From contig NZ_JAQIBC010000001.1 in the NCBI RefSeq assembly GCF_030347995.1, positions 310,001-374,000 of the forward strand: a stretch of DNA of 64,000 nt. Direction: 5' to 3'. The position numbers and the translations under genes are program-made. This DNA is from Sulfurovum xiamenensis (GTDB lineage Bacteria > Campylobacterota > Campylobacteria > Campylobacterales > Sulfurovaceae). Under the pieces are notes generated by a model, which worked only from the letters and a program-made list of their open reading frames with translations, had not been told where the DNA came from and searched no databases. Shown piece by piece: positions 45,169 through 55,547 of this stretch (the first letter of the stretch is position 1; the number at the start of each line of letters is the position of its first letter).

Positions 45169-46301
45169 ATATACTGCCTTTTTATAAAGTCTACGATTCT
45201 CTCACACGCTTTACCATCACCATAAGGATTATGCGCCTTACTCATTCTCTCATATTCCTTTTCATCATCTAAAAGCTTCTGGGCTTCATCTATGATAGTT
45301 TGCGAATGTGTTCCTACCAGTTTCACTGTGCCTGCTTCAACGGCTTCTGGCCGTTCAGTAGTATCTCTCATTACAAGTACCGGTTTTCCCAAACTGGGAG
45401 CTTCTTCCTGAACTCCACCAGAGTCTGTGATAATAAAGTATGATTTATTCATCATATAGATAAAGTTTTCATACTGTAGTGGTTCTATCAAAAATACATT
45501 TGATACATCAGATAGTATCTCTTTCACAGGTTTTTGAACATTTGGATTGAGATGAACCGGGTAAACGATATCAACATCTGGATTATTTAACGCTAATGTT
45601 TTTAGTGCTTCGCAGATATTGATAAATCCTTGTCCAAAGTTTTCTCTTCTGTGACCGGTTACAAGTATCAATTTCTTAGTACCATTAAATTGATACTGAG
45701 AATTGATAGATGCAATGATCTTATTTTTTAGTTGAGGAGTATTTTCTATTTTATCTAAAGCTAAAAATAGTGCATCGATGACTGTATTACCGGTTACTAA
45801 AATATTGTCTTTGTTCTTATTCTCTTTAAGAAGATTATCTTCACTTGTAGTAGTTGGGGCGAAATGGTAGTTTGCTAAGACACCTGTTATCTGTCTATTG
45901 GCTTCTTCAGGCCAAGGGCTGTATATATTACCCGTTCTTAAACCCGCTTCTACATGCCCTACTTTTATTTTATGATAAAAAGCTGCAAGAGAACTGGCAC
46001 TTGTAGTTGTCGTATCTCCATGAACCAAGACAATATCAGGATTGAAATCAGCCAATACCTCTTTCATACCTAATAGCACATTGGATGTTACATCAAATAA
46101 GTCTTGTCCTGGTTTCATAATATTTAAATCATAGTCAGGCTTGATATCAAACATTTCAAGCACTTGATCTAACATCTCTCTATGTTGTGCAGTTACACAT
46201 ACTTTGGATAAAATTGAAGCCTCTTTTTCAAATGCTTTTACTAAAGGCGCCATTTTTATGGCTTCTGGTCTTGTGCCGAATACTAAAAGTACTTTTTTCA
46301 T
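45165..46301 (-). CDS. wecB: UDP-N-acetylglucosamine 2-epimerase (non-hydrolysing)
   Basis: 378 residues. [48 protein letters not shown], and [15 protein letters not shown] are all classic WecB motifs. It converts UDP-GlcNAc to UDP-ManNAc. No UDP-ManNAc dehydrogenase is beside it, so ManNAc itself may be the sugar added. Overlaps of 4 bp on both sides. Confidence 0.94.
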   Translation of the reverse strand: MKKVLLVFGTRPEAIKMAPLVKAFEKEASILSKVCVTAQHREMLDQVLEMFDIKPDYDLNIMKPGQDLFDVTSNVLLGMKEVLADFNPDIVLVHGDTTTTSASSLAAFYHKIKVGHVEAGLRTGNIYSPWPEEANRQITGVLANYHFAPTTTSEDNLLKENKNKDNILVTGNTVIDALFLALDKIENTPQLKNKIIASINSQYQFNGTKKLILVTGHRRENFGQGFINICEALKTLALNNPDVDIVYPVHLNPNVQKPVKEILSDVSNVFLIEPLQYENFIYMMNKSYFIITDSGGVQEEAPSLGKPVLVMRDTTERPEAVEAGTVKLVGTHSQTIIDEAQKLLDDEKEYERMSKAHNPYGDGKACERIVDFIKRQYI

Positions 46302-47392
46302 TTTAATAGCTCTTTGTATTCATTCAATGTCTTGTTGGCTATTTGAATCCAATCAAACTTTTCTTCAACAAACTTCTTGGAATTTTTACCCATTTTTATA
46401 AGATCCTCTTCTAAAATCTTATCAATTTTTTCAGCCAGATCTTTAGGATTCGCCGGTTCACAAAGATACCCATTAATGCCATCTTTTATTAAAACAGGTA
46501 TTCCACCGACTTTTGTACCAACTAAAGGCAACGATGCAGCCATTGCTTCCAGCCCACTGATACTTGTAGCCTCCATTAAGGATGGTAAAATGGACAGATC
46601 AGAAGCACTATAATAGTCGATTATTTCATGATGTTTTTTTGAACCCAAAAGAATAAATCTATCTTTAAAATTTTCTTCTAAAATATTTTTTACTTCTTGA
46701 AACTGTTCACCATCACCAATAAACAGTAGTTTTAATTTATCATTTTTTATATATTTAGTCGCAAGAGCAAGATAGTTAATTCCATTTTTCCAAACCATTC
46801 TTCGAGTCATGATCGCTAGTTTTTCATCATCTTTAATGGATAATTCTGTTCTTAATTTTTTTCGAATTTCTTCATTTCTTGTAAATTTAGAAGAGATCAC
46901 ACCATTTGAAATAAAAACTTTTTTTGCCTCAAAAGAGAATGGAACTTCAAGAAGTTCTTCACTTGGTGCCAAAAATAATTTGGGTTTACTGAACAGTCTT
47001 TTTAATAGAGGGATTCTATATCCGCCTTTTTTAATTCTTTTCAAATAACCGGAAGTATGGTTTGTGTACACAAGAGGAATATCTTTTATATTGTAAAATT
47101 CTAATGGCCTCATCCCATGTATATGTATGATATCAAAATGGTTTTCTTTTACCAGTTTTTTTAAAAATTTATTGATCTGATATCCGTAGGTAAACCCAAT
47201 ATATTTTAAATCGAATCTATAAATATCAATGCCATCTACCGTTTCAAACGCTTTTTGATCTTTATCAAGAAATTTAGTAGCAACAGTGACATCACATCCT
47301 ATATTTTTTAAAGCTTGTGAAAGCTCATAGACATGTGCAGTAATACCTCCTACTGTAGGAGGATAATCCAAACTAACCATTAATATTTTCAT
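46298..47392 (-). CDS. Glycosyltransferase family 4 protein
   Basis: 364 residues, GT-B fold. The N-terminal acceptor domain has [18 protein letters not shown]. The donor domain has [42 protein letters not shown], the E-x7-E pattern of GT4 retaining enzymes. The sugar is unknown. Joined to both neighbours by 4-bp overlaps, so its role is LPS or O-chain assembly. Confidence 0.85.
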   Translation of the reverse strand: MKILMVSLDYPPTVGGITAHVYELSQALKNIGCDVTVATKFLDKDQKAFETVDGIDIYRFDLKYIGFTYGYQINKFLKKLVKENHFDIIHIHGMRPLEFYNIKDIPLVYTNHTSGYLKRIKKGGYRIPLLKRLFSKPKLFLAPSEELLEVPFSFEAKKVFISNGVISSKFTRNEEIRKKLRTELSIKDDEKLAIMTRRMVWKNGINYLALATKYIKNDKLKLLFIGDGEQFQEVKNILEENFKDRFILLGSKKHHEIIDYYSASDLSILPSLMEATSISGLEAMAASLPLVGTKVGGIPVLIKDGINGYLCEPANPKDLAEKIDKILEEDLIKMGKNSKKFVEEKFDWIQIANKTLNEYKELLK

Positions 47393-48480
47393 CGTTTTAA
47401 TAAGCCTTCATATACTGCAATAGTCTTCTCTACCATATTCTTCAAGGAAAAATTATAAGTTACATAATTATATCCATCGAACTTTAATCCCTTTGACTTT
47501 AAAATCTTTTCAGTCAATACTTCACTCTCACCTACAGGATAAAAGAACCCATTTTCACCTTCAACGATAATATCCAACACTCCTCCATGACTTGTCGCCA
47601 CTACAGGTGTGTTAAGAGCCAATGCTTCAGCAACACTTCTTCCAAAACTCTCTGGTTTTTTAGAACTGCTCACCACTACATCACTTAAAGCATAGATCTC
47701 AGCTACTCTACTTTGTGAACCGGTAAAAATAATATTATCCTCTAAACCTAATTCTTTCACCAATCCTTCTAAGGAGTGAAAATACTCCTGTTTGTCTTCT
47801 CGTACTCCACCAACGATCAAGCCTACAATGTTTGGATCATTTTTTTTCAATAAAGCAATAGCACGGATAAAGGTCTGATGGTCTTTAAGTTGTGTAATAC
47901 GACCTACGGTTGTGACAATTTGTCTCTCTTCTAGATGATACTCTTTTTTGAAATCTTCGATAAATGATTGATCAAGATTTTGAGGATTGAATTTTTCTAA
48001 GTCTATGCCTCGTGGTATTACGGTGATCTTCTTCTCTTCTGTGTGATAATGCTCTTGGATATACGCTTTGATGGCACCGCTCACACAGATCACCCTATCT
48101 CCTTTTGCCATAATGGCACTGTAAGGGCTCACACTGTTAAATCCATGCACTGTGGTAACAAAAGGGATATGTAGCTTTTTATTTGCCAGGTAAGTAAGCC
48201 ATGCAGGGACTCTGCTTCTTGCATGAAGGATATCAGGCTTTAATTCGCTCAAGATTTTTTGTAATTTCACTATACGTAAAGGAGCAGTCAAAGGATTTTT
48301 GGAACAGACATCAAAAGTGATATGTATCCCGCCCTCTTTTGTGATCTGTTCTTCCAGTTTTCCCCCTGCACTGATCACGATACTCTCATGCCCCAATTTC
48401 ACCAACTCACGGCTCAACTCTACAGTACCGCGTTCTACACCGCCTTCATTCAGTTCAGGCAATAACTGTACTATCTTCAT
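47389..48480 (-). CDS. Glycosyltransferase family 4 protein, LPS core type
   Basis: 363 residues, GT-B fold with E-G-G-V-E-R-G-T-V-E-L-S at the N-terminus and S-S-S-K-K-P-E-S-F-G-R-S-V-A-E-A-L-A-L-N-T-P-V-V-A-T in the donor domain. The start resembles core glycosyltransferases (L-P-E-L-N-E-G-G-V-E-R-G-T) found next to ELM1-like and lpxL-like genes in proteobacteria. Linkage unknown. Overlaps the preceding gene by 4 bp. Confidence 0.85.
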   Translation of the reverse strand: MKIVQLLPELNEGGVERGTVELSRELVKLGHESIVISAGGKLEEQITKEGGIHITFDVCSKNPLTAPLRIVKLQKILSELKPDILHARSRVPAWLTYLANKKLHIPFVTTVHGFNSVSPYSAIMAKGDRVICVSGAIKAYIQEHYHTEEKKITVIPRGIDLEKFNPQNLDQSFIEDFKKEYHLEERQIVTTVGRITQLKDHQTFIRAIALLKKNDPNIVGLIVGGVREDKQEYFHSLEGLVKELGLEDNIIFTGSQSRVAEIYALSDVVVSSSKKPESFGRSVAEALALNTPVVATSHGGVLDIIVEGENGFFYPVGESEVLTEKILKSKGLKFDGYNYVTYNFSLKNMVEKTIAVYEGLLKR

Positions 48481-49367
48481 AGACTTACCTCTTCAAGGTA
48501 TGTCTTAAAATCTATTTTTTTATTATGATGTTTTATAGTGCCATCAAAAATATGCAGATACCCTTCTTTTTCCAACGTATCTATGAATCGAGTGAATTTA
48601 TTATCTCCCTGACTCTCTAAAGGCAAAACAACCACATTTGACATACCATAGGAAACCGCTTCTGAGATCATTGAGGTGCTGTCCCCCGTGATAAAGACCG
48701 TTTCACACTGTTCCAAAAAATCAGGGATCGGATTAATGGGGTTTTTAGAGAAGATCACTTCATAATCAAAAGCATATGACTCTATCAGATCTTCTATCTC
48801 TTTACTGGTCCTAGGAGATGTGGTGATAGCAACCTCATACTCTCTGTATGCTTCAACTATCGTGTCTAATTGTGCCTGTAGTTCTTCTTTCGACATAGTA
48901 AAACTTTTATTGTCCCCGCCTATCACGATACCTATAGACTTTTTTTGTGCCTTATAAAGTCCTTTAGGCTTCACATAAGAAAAATTTGCAGGTATCTCTA
49001 TAATGTTCTTCTGTTTAGGCGGATTGTCATGGCTTTGGGCGAAGATGGTATCAAAATCATAACGATATCCTCGAGGCAGCATCATCGCTACAGATTTTGC
49101 ATGCATTTTTTTAGCCAGCACTTTCGTTGCATAGGATGTGCTGGAGCCTGTCCCCACGACCATATCATATGTTTTATCTAACTGTATATCGAACAGTTTT
49201 TCACTGTATATTCCTACTTTATCAAATATATAGCTCAGTGCTTTAAACCATTGATGTTTAAATGTGACCGATACAACATCATAAGATACATTCAAATACT
49301 TCACAAAAGCTAGCGACTGATTCAGATGTCCAGGACGACCATCACTGAGTATAAGTACTCTACTCAC
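48477..49367 (-). CDS. ELM1/GtrOC1-like protein
   Basis: 296 residues from the GTG at 49367. That start forms a 4-bp GTGA overlap with the lpxL-like stop and has AGGTGG 5 bases upstream; a GTG at 49376 has neither. The N-terminus L-I-L-S-D-G-R-P-G-H-L-N-Q-S, the V-G-T-G-S-S-T motif and the later F-I-T-G-D-S-T-S-M-I-S-E-A match the ELM1 (DUF1022) family, GT-B-like proteins in bacterial LPS core loci. The enzymatic role is unproven in general. Context supports lipid A-core modification. Confidence 0.78.
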   Translation of the reverse strand: MSRVLILSDGRPGHLNQSLAFVKYLNVSYDVVSVTFKHQWFKALSYIFDKVGIYSEKLFDIQLDKTYDMVVGTGSSTSYATKVLAKKMHAKSVAMMLPRGYRYDFDTIFAQSHDNPPKQKNIIEIPANFSYVKPKGLYKAQKKSIGIVIGGDNKSFTMSKEELQAQLDTIVEAYREYEVAITTSPRTSKEIEDLIESYAFDYEVIFSKNPINPIPDFLEQCETVFITGDSTSMISEAVSYGMSNVVVLPLESQGDNKFTRFIDTLEKEGYLHIFDGTIKHHNKKIDFKTYLEEVSL

Positions 49368-50248
49368 AGCCGCCACCTGTTATGCATCCAGAACCATTGT
49401 GAAGGATACTTTCTAACGACATCTTCTATGGCTTGATTGTATTTCAAAGTCATCGCTTCAAGCTTTTTCTGCTGATCTTCTATCTCATCTGCCACATACT
49501 CAACGGGTGCATTGATCACCAACTCATACAACCCGTCACTACCTCTCACCACAAAAACAGGCACGATCAAGGGATCAAGCTTCAATTTCAGTGAAGCAAC
49601 AGAAAGCGTGGTCTCCGCAGGTTTTCCAAAGAAGTCTATCTTGGCACTGTGTGAACCACCCGATTTCTGATCTATAAGCAGTCCTACATTCCCCTTCGCT
49701 TTCAGCTTTTTCATCATTGAAAGCATTGCTTTATCTTTACTTGCAGCACTATTACCGTATTTTTCACGAAACGGTGTGGTAATGTTGGATTCTATCAGTC
49801 TGTTGTTCCCCTTGCGACCTATGACGATCATAGGGAGTCCGTTTTTTGCAATAAAGTGTGCCATGAGTTCCCAGTTGGAGAAATGTGCCGTCATAAAGAC
49901 GATACCATGTGGACTGTTTTGTGCCAATTCTTGTAATTTCTCTTTGACTTCTTCTCTGTTTTTGATCGCATTGTCGATATCGAATTTTCCCGTGAACATC
50001 AACAAAATTTCAGTAATGGTTTTAGAGAGTTCCCTGTACACTTCTTTAGAGAGGATCACTATCTCTTGAGGTGTTTTCTCAGGAAAGGCCATGGCAAGAT
50101 TAGTGATAGTAAGATGGCGTCTTTTTTTATCGACATGATAGACAAGAAGGGTAAGCGCTTTCATCATCATATAAATAAATGATGTAGGTGCTATCTTTGC
50201 CAACCACAAAAATAGTCTTACAAACGCATACTCAATTTTTTCTCTCAT
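49364..50248 (-). CDS. lpxL: Lipid A late acyltransferase (LpxL/HtrB family)
   Basis: 294 residues. N-terminal membrane anchor (about 10-35). The catalytic H-x4-E/D motif is in T-A-H-F-S-N-W-E-L-M, and other family motifs are V-G-L-L-I-D-Q-K-S and the C-terminal Y-P-S-Q-W-F-W-M-H-N-R-W-R. It transfers a secondary acyl chain to KDO2-lipid IVA at the inner face of the inner membrane. It is the first gene of the seven-gene minus-strand operon that ends near 43118. Whether the acyl chain is laurate or myristate cannot be told. Confidence 0.88.
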   Translation of the reverse strand: MREKIEYAFVRLFLWLAKIAPTSFIYMMMKALTLLVYHVDKKRRHLTITNLAMAFPEKTPQEIVILSKEVYRELSKTITEILLMFTGKFDIDNAIKNREEVKEKLQELAQNSPHGIVFMTAHFSNWELMAHFIAKNGLPMIVIGRKGNNRLIESNITTPFREKYGNSAASKDKAMLSMMKKLKAKGNVGLLIDQKSGGSHSAKIDFFGKPAETTLSVASLKLKLDPLIVPVFVVRGSDGLYELVINAPVEYVADEIEDQQKKLEAMTLKYNQAIEDVVRKYPSQWFWMHNRWRL

Positions 50249-50337
50249 TCCTATCCTGTCTGCAAATATGATATGTAATTTTACCCAAATAGCCTAAAGG
50301 ATAAAGACCCCAAACACCTGCTTTCAATTTAATTTGC

Positions 50338-50343
50338 TATAAT
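50338..50343 (+). promoter_or_regulatory. -10 box for hisH operon
   Basis: TATAAT, with a transcription start expected near 50350, 30 bases before the hisH GTG. The opposite strand of this 131-bp gap should hold the lpxL promoter, which I could not place. Confidence 0.5.
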
Positions 50344-50379
50344 CACAGTAATTTATAAGAGTATCAAAGGAATACGATC

Positions 50380-50991
50380 GTGATAGGAATCGTCGATTAC
50401 AACATGGGGAACCTGGCCTCTGTCATTAATGCATTTGCTAAGGTCGGTGCAGATGCCACTCTGGAGAGTGACCCTTCCAAACTTGGCCAGTATGATAAAC
50501 TCATCCTGCCTGGGGTAGGTGCCTATGGTGATGCTATGGAACACCTCAAAGCAAACGGTATGGATAAAGCGGTCATTGATTTTGCTGCATCAGGCAAACC
50601 GCTTTTAGGTATCTGCCTTGGGATGCAATTGCTTTTTGAAAGTTCTGAAGAGTTTGGACAGACACAAGGTTTGGGACTGATTCCCGGCAAAGTCGTTGCT
50701 TTTGATGAAAAGAAATTTGACCATCACCTCAAAGTACCGCATATGGGTTGGAATGAACTCTTTCAACAAAAAGAGACGGCTATCTTTGCAGGACTGAACA
50801 AAGACTTCTATCTCTACTTTGTCCACTCATTCCATGCTGTATGTGATGATCAGTACGTCATAGGAAAAACACACTATGGGTATGAGTTTGTATCGGCCGT
50901 ACAAAATGGGAACATTTACGGTATCCAGCCACACCCTGAAAAAAGCCATGAGAATGGTTTGAAGATCATAGAAAATTTTACAAAACTATAG
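50380..50991 (+). CDS. hisH: Imidazole glycerol phosphate synthase, glutaminase subunit
   Basis: 203 residues. Class I glutamine amidotransferase triad: Cys79 in G-I-C-L-G-M-Q, His185 and Glu187 in P-H-P-E-K-S. It supplies ammonia to HisF for ring closure in histidine synthesis. Start is GTG after AAAGGAA. hisA follows after 11 bp; hisF is not here, so the his genes are scattered. Confidence 0.96.
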   Translation: MIGIVDYNMGNLASVINAFAKVGADATLESDPSKLGQYDKLILPGVGAYGDAMEHLKANGMDKAVIDFAASGKPLLGICLGMQLLFESSEEFGQTQGLGLIPGKVVAFDEKKFDHHLKVPHMGWNELFQQKETAIFAGLNKDFYLYFVHSFHAVCDDQYVIGKTHYGYEFVSAVQNGNIYGIQPHPEKSHENGLKIIENFTKL

Positions 50992-51002
50992 GAAAAGAAC
51001 AG

Positions 51003-51716
51003 ATGACAATACTACCAGCAATAGACCTTAAAGACGGTAAAGCAGTAAGACTAAGCAAAGGGCTCATGGAATCTGCAAAGATCTACTCGGATGAACCTTG
51101 GCAAGTGGCCAAACGTTTTGAAGAGCTTGGGAGTGAGTGGGTGCACCTTGTTGACCTTAACGGTGCTTTTGCAGGTAAGCCTGAGAACTTGGAACAGATC
51201 AGACAAATCCGTGAACACTGTAACCTTAAACTTGAACTGGGTGGAGGTATCCGTGATGAAGAGACTATCAAGATGTACCTTGACTTGGGGGTTGACAGAC
51301 TCATATTGGGTTCAGTAGCAGTCAAAAACCCTCAGTTTGTAAAAGATATGGCAGCCAAATACCCAATCGTTGTGGGCATTGATGCCATAGACGGCATGGT
51401 CGCTGTGGAAGGCTGGGCAGAGGTGAGTGATATGAAAGCCACTGACCTCGCACGAGAATTTGCCAACGCAGGTGTACAAGCGATCATCTGTACTGATGTA
51501 GGCCGTGACGGAATGATGACAGGGGTCAATGTAGATTTTACACTGGAAATTCAAAAGGCTTCAGGCCTTGAAACGATCGCTTCTGGCGGATTAAAAGATA
51601 TGACAGATATCAATGCACTTATAGAGGCAGGTATCGATGGTACGATCGTAGGTAAAGCTTTCTACGAAGGTACACTTGACTTGGAAGAAGCATTTAAGGT
51701 CGCTAATGCAAGATAA
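51003..51716 (+). CDS. hisA: ProFAR isomerase (phosphoribosyl-formimino-AICAR-P isomerase)
   Basis: 237 residues, a (beta/alpha)8 barrel. Catalytic Asp in P-A-I-D-L-K-D-G-K, the second in C-T-D-V-G-R-D-G, and phosphate loops G-G-G-I and A-S-G-G. It carries out the fourth step of histidine synthesis. The prmA start lies inside its last codons, so hisH-hisA-prmA-ftsH-pssA are probably one transcript. Confidence 0.96.
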   Translation: MTILPAIDLKDGKAVRLSKGLMESAKIYSDEPWQVAKRFEELGSEWVHLVDLNGAFAGKPENLEQIRQIREHCNLKLELGGGIRDEETIKMYLDLGVDRLILGSVAVKNPQFVKDMAAKYPIVVGIDAIDGMVAVEGWAEVSDMKATDLAREFANAGVQAIICTDVGRDGMMTGVNVDFTLEIQKASGLETIASGGLKDMTDINALIEAGIDGTIVGKAFYEGTLDLEEAFKVANAR

Positions 51717-52533
51717 ATATTATGAACTGACCATCACACTTGATGATACTTATGTAGATTTTATCGCAGACTTCATTGCCAATATTTATGGTGAAGGACT
51801 GGAACTCGGTACAGGAAAGATCATCGTACGAAGTGAATCTGATTTAACTTTCGTTAAAGATGCACTTGTATCATTAGCCGGTACTTTAAGTAATGCCATC
51901 AAAATGGACTATACACTCGAAGAGAAAGAAAATATAGACTGGATAAAAACCTATCAAGACTCTATCCAACCTATAGAAGCTGGTAAATTCTATATCTTCC
52001 CAAGCTGGTATGCGCCTAAAGAAGAGTGTATCAATATCAAAATAGACCCTGCACTTGCTTTTGGTTCAGGACACCATGCCACGACATTTTCATGTTTGGA
52101 GGCTATCAGCACTTATGTCGATGCCGGTAAATCTGTTATAGATGTCGGTTGTGGTTCTGGTATTTTGGGTCTTGCATGTAAGAAACTGGGTGCAAATGTA
52201 GAACTTTGTGACACGGACCCTCTCTCTGTTGAAAGTTGTAAAGAGAACTTCACACTCAACGAAGAAACCTACGACAAACTCTGGGAAGGCTCTATAGACA
52301 AAGCTGAAGGTACCTATGATATAGTCATTGCAAATATCATAGCAGATGTACTCAGATTTATCGCAAAAGATTTAAAATCTGCCTGTAAAGAAGATGGACT
52401 GTTGATACTTTCAGGTATTTTAGATAAAAAAGAAGACCTGGTAGTAGAATCATTTAAAGAACTTACACTAGTACAAAGAATACTTAAAGATGAGTGGGTC
52501 ACACTCGTATATAAGAAGGAAATAAATGGCTAA
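51706..52533 (+). CDS. prmA: Ribosomal protein L11 methyltransferase
   Basis: 275 residues from the ATG at 51706 (overlapping hisA by 11 bp; AAGGT lies upstream). SAM-binding motif [14 protein letters not shown], the PrmA-specific [14 protein letters not shown], and post-I motif I-V-I-A-N-I-I-A-D. It trimethylates lysines and the N-terminus of L11. It overlaps ftsH by 8 bp; prmA-ftsH-pssA is a conserved Campylobacterota order. Confidence 0.94.
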   Translation: MQDKYYELTITLDDTYVDFIADFIANIYGEGLELGTGKIIVRSESDLTFVKDALVSLAGTLSNAIKMDYTLEEKENIDWIKTYQDSIQPIEAGKFYIFPSWYAPKEECINIKIDPALAFGSGHHATTFSCLEAISTYVDAGKSVIDVGCGSGILGLACKKLGANVELCDTDPLSVESCKENFTLNEETYDKLWEGSIDKAEGTYDIVIANIIADVLRFIAKDLKSACKEDGLLILSGILDKKEDLVVESFKELTLVQRILKDEWVTLVYKKEING

Positions 52534-54502
52534 TCAAAATAATAATCAAGATAATAATAACAATAATAATAATTTTTTCAACAATAACCCGTTATTGGCA
52601 TTTGCACTCTTTTCTATTGTTATCATCATGATCTTTAAATCGTTTGTGGGTGATAGTGGCGGTCTTGGCAATATGCTCGACAGCAGCAACAATGTCACAC
52701 AAACTAAAACAGTAAAATACTCTGAGATCAAGAGTGAAATAGCAAAAGGAACGATCACATCTGTAAAACTTACGCCTACAACGGTAGAAGCTATCGCTGA
52801 TATTGATGGACGTAAAACGCGTTTTATTGCACAAAATGTTCCTACCTATGACAAAGATCTTATCCCTCTTTTGGAAGAAAAACATATCACTTATGAAGGT
52901 ATCATGGGCGGTGGATTTCTTTCTGATCTTTTAGGGTCACTGCTGCCTATCCTTATCTTCTTTGCTATTTGGATCTTCTTGGCTAAAAAAATGTCTAAAG
53001 GTATGGGGGGCGGTATACTGGGTGCAGGTAAAGCCGACAAGCTGATAAACTCTGAAAAACCTGATACGAAGTTTCATGATGTACAGGGAGTGGAGGAAGC
53101 CAAAGATGAAGTAAAAGAGATCGTAGATTTCCTTAAATTCCCTGAACGTTATATAGAACTGGGAGCAAAGATCCCTAAAGGTCTACTTTTAGTAGGACCT
53201 CCAGGTACGGGTAAAACGTTGCTTGCAAAAGCTGTGGCAGGTGAAGCCTCCGTTCCTTTCTTCTCTGTAAGTGGTTCAAGTTTCATTGAAATGTTTGTGG
53301 GTGTGGGAGCAAGCCGTGTACGTGATCTTTTTGCCCAGGCAAAAAAAGAAGCACCCTCTATTATTTTCATTGATGAGATCGATGCCATTGGTAAAAGCCG
53401 TGCATCTGGTGGACAGATGGGTGGAAATGATGAGAGAGAACAGACACTCAACCAGCTCCTGGCAGAAATGGATGGGTTTGGTACAAATACTCCTGTGATC
53501 GTACTTGCTGCGACGAACAGACCAGAAACACTGGATGCAGCCCTTCTTAGAGCAGGACGTTTTGACAGACAGGTACTGGTGGACAAACCTGATTATGACG
53601 GACGTTTGGCTATCTTGAAAGTACACTCTAAAGATGTGAAACTAGCAGCCAATGTTGATTTGACCATTGTTGCAAAACAGACAGCTGGTTTGGCAGGTGC
53701 AGATTTAGCGAATATCATCAACGAAGCTGCGCTTTTAGCCGGAAGATTTAACAAAAAAGAGATAGAACAAGAAGATCTTTTAGAATCTATAGAGCGTTCA
53801 TTTGTGGGACTTGAAAAGAAGAATAGAAAGATCTCAGAAGTTGAGAAAAAGATCGTAGCCTATCATGAAAGTGGTCATGCACTGATGGCAGAACTTACAC
53901 CAGGTGCCACACGTGTCACAAAAGTCTCTATCATTCCTAGGGGGCTGGGTGCACTGGGCTATACCCTGCACCTTCCTGAGGATGAAGAGCGTTTCTTAAA
54001 ACAAAAGCATGAGCTTATGGCTGAGATAGATGTACTTCTTGGTGGCCGTGCGGCTGAAGAAGTTTTCATCGGTGAAATCAGTACAGGTGCGGGGAATGAC
54101 CTTGACCGTGCAACGGCTATTTTAAAAGATATGATCTCTGTATATGGGATGACAGATGTGGCAGGGCTCATGGTTCTTTCCCGTAGCCAAAACTCTTTCC
54201 TTGGCGGTGGTGCAGTATCCACAGACTATAGTGAGAAAATGGCAGAAGATATGGATAACTATATCCGGTCTACGTTGAATGAACGTTATACCTATGTCAA
54301 AAATACGTTAACTGATTACCATCAAGCCATAGAAAATATGACGGCTGTACTTTTGGATGTTGAAGTGATTGAAGGTAAGAAAGTACGTGAGATCATAGAG
54401 AATTATGAAAAAGAGAATAATATGAAGAGCCGTCTGGCCCATGGTGATAAAATAGCAAAAGCTGAGTCTGAAACTGCCGAGAAAGAAAAAACTGACGAGT
54501 AA
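52526..54502 (+). CDS. ftsH: ATP-dependent zinc metalloprotease FtsH
   Basis: 658 residues. An Asn-rich cytoplasmic N-terminus (residues 3-21, mostly AAT codons), TM helices at about 24-40 and 130-152 around a periplasmic domain, then AAA+: Walker A G-P-P-G-T-G-K-T (224-231), Walker [30 protein letters not shown]. The zinc site is H-E-S-G-H (447-451). It degrades membrane proteins and LpxC-type regulatory targets. RBS AAGGAAATAA. The poly-Asn head is unusual. Confidence 0.97.
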   Translation: MANQNNNQDNNNNNNNFFNNNPLLAFALFSIVIIMIFKSFVGDSGGLGNMLDSSNNVTQTKTVKYSEIKSEIAKGTITSVKLTPTTVEAIADIDGRKTRFIAQNVPTYDKDLIPLLEEKHITYEGIMGGGFLSDLLGSLLPILIFFAIWIFLAKKMSKGMGGGILGAGKADKLINSEKPDTKFHDVQGVEEAKDEVKEIVDFLKFPERYIELGAKIPKGLLLVGPPGTGKTLLAKAVAGEASVPFFSVSGSSFIEMFVGVGASRVRDLFAQAKKEAPSIIFIDEIDAIGKSRASGGQMGGNDEREQTLNQLLAEMDGFGTNTPVIVLAATNRPETLDAALLRAGRFDRQVLVDKPDYDGRLAILKVHSKDVKLAANVDLTIVAKQTAGLAGADLANIINEAALLAGRFNKKEIEQEDLLESIERSFVGLEKKNRKISEVEKKIVAYHESGHALMAELTPGATRVTKVSIIPRGLGALGYTLHLPEDEERFLKQKHELMAEIDVLLGGRAAEEVFIGEISTGAGNDLDRATAILKDMISVYGMTDVAGLMVLSRSQNSFLGGGAVSTDYSEKMAEDMDNYIRSTLNERYTYVKNTLTDYHQAIENMTAVLLDVEVIEGKKVREIIENYEKENNMKSRLAHGDKIAKAESETAEKEKTDE

Positions 54503-54505
54503 CAA

Positions 54506-55222
54506 ATGAAAAATGCAAAGCTTATCTATATCCTGCCAAATCTGTTTACTGCAAGCAGCATTTTTGTAGGAGTGATAAGTATGGTCGAAGCAAGCAAAGG
54601 AAACATAATACTTGCTTCATGGCTCATCCTTTTGGCACTTGTCTTTGACGGTTTGGATGGCCGTATTGCACGTATGACAAACACCACCAGTCAGTTTGGT
54701 GTAGAGTTTGACTCTTTAGCAGACATTATCTCTTTTGGTATCGCTCCAGCCATGTTACTCTATTTTTTCATTGGTAATGAATTTGGACGTTTTGGCATAC
54801 TGGTCTCTGCACTCTATGTGATCTTTGGTGCAATTCGTTTGGCACGATTTAACATCTCTACTGCAAAAACAGATCCCAACGTATTTATAGGACTGCCTAT
54901 TCCTACTGCAGCCATCTTTGTCTCCATGTGGATACTTCTCTTTTATAAATATACACTTGAAGATTACGGTATCATATTGCTTTTTCTAACGCTTGGTATT
55001 GCCGTACTGATGGTAAGTAACTTTCGTTACCCTTCATTTAAGAAGGTAAGCCTGGACAAGCCCATGGTATTTAAAACCATGATCATGCTGATGCTGACCG
55101 CTTCTTTACTCTATCTTTTTTCGGCAGAAGGCTTTGCCATTATTATCTTAGGATATACACTCTATGGTCCTCTTCGTGCATTACGGACATTAAATGTACG
55201 AAATATCAAAATTAAGAGATAA
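54506..55222 (+). CDS. pssA: CDP-diacylglycerol-serine O-phosphatidyltransferase
   Basis: 238 residues, seven to eight TM helices. The CDP-alcohol phosphotransferase motif D-G-x2-[A/G]-R-x8-G-x3-D-x3-D appears as D-G-L-D-G-R-I-A-R-M-T-N-T-T-S-Q-F-G-V-E-F-D-S-L-A-D. It makes phosphatidylserine, the precursor of phosphatidylethanolamine. It follows ftsH by 3 bp and is the last gene before a strong terminator. Confidence 0.92.
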   Translation: MKNAKLIYILPNLFTASSIFVGVISMVEASKGNIILASWLILLALVFDGLDGRIARMTNTTSQFGVEFDSLADIISFGIAPAMLLYFFIGNEFGRFGILVSALYVIFGAIRLARFNISTAKTDPNVFIGLPIPTAAIFVSMWILLFYKYTLEDYGIILLFLTLGIAVLMVSNFRYPSFKKVSLDKPMVFKTMIMLMLTASLLYLFSAEGFAIIILGYTLYGPLRALRTLNVRNIKIKR

Positions 55223-55247
55223 TTATTATCTCTTGTATTTTATTTTT
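55214..55247 (+). terminator. Rho-independent terminator of the his-prmA-ftsH-pssA operon
   Basis: AAGAGATAA-TTA-TTATCTCTT, a perfect 9-bp stem that includes the pssA stop codon, followed by a T-rich tail (GTATTTTATTTTT). Confidence 0.75.
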
Positions 55248-55255
55248 AAATACTG

Positions 55256-55261
55256 TATAAT
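55256..55261 (+). promoter_or_regulatory. -10 box of the leuA leader transcript
   Basis: TATAAT just after the pssA terminator and 24 bp before the leader peptide ATG. The leader RNA to leuA would be about 280 bases. Confidence 0.6.
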
Positions 55262-55284
55262 TTCTAAAATTTAAAGGAGAGATT

Positions 55285-55356
55285 ATGAAAACTATCATAA
55301 ACCAACATACTATTTTCACTAAAGATAGCTCTCTCCTGCTGCTGCTCGCACTCTAA
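55285..55356 (+). CDS. leuL: Leucine-rich leader peptide upstream of leuA
   Basis: 23 codons, missed by length cut-offs: M-K-T-I-I-N-Q-H-T-I-F-T-K-D-S-S, then L-L-L-L-L-A-L and stop. Six of the last seven residues are leucine, in codons CTC, CTG, CTG, CTG, CTC and CTC. It has a near-ideal RBS (AAAGGAGAG, 55273-55281) and a promoter upstream. A run of the pathway's end-product codons before a biosynthetic gene is the classic sign of an attenuation leader: scarce charged tRNA-Leu stalls the ribosome. leuA begins 191 bp downstream. Confidence 0.8.
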   Translation: MKTIINQHTIFTKDSSLLLLLAL

Positions 55357-55547
55357 TCGTCTAACGATCCATACCCTTTTTACACAATAAATAAACAATT
55401 AGTTTCTAATAACTACAATTTAGGTAGAATTAGACAATCATTTACACCCGTACTTTAAAAAAGTATGCTATTGAACCCTCACTGCCAGGTGTAGCTTTAG
55501 TGAGAGGTATGATAATGTAGCGCTGCCGCATTATGAGGAGAAACAGA
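55357..55547 (+). promoter_or_regulatory. leuA leader RNA region with several hairpins
   Basis: Seen in order: ATCGT-CTA-ACGAT directly at the leader stop (55356-55368) with CTTTTTAC eight bases later; TACTTT-AAA-AAAGTA (55451-55465); CTCACT/AGTGAG (55478-55504, 15-base loop); and TAATG/CATTA just before the leuA RBS. None is a textbook terminator with stem plus T-run, so whether control is by termination or by RBS masking is open. Confidence 0.5.

Noticed and set aside
40470-45170. Genomic island with mobile elements
   Set aside because: Composition is AT-rich but no integrase, transposase, tRNA target or flanking repeat was seen, so only a variable cassette is claimed.
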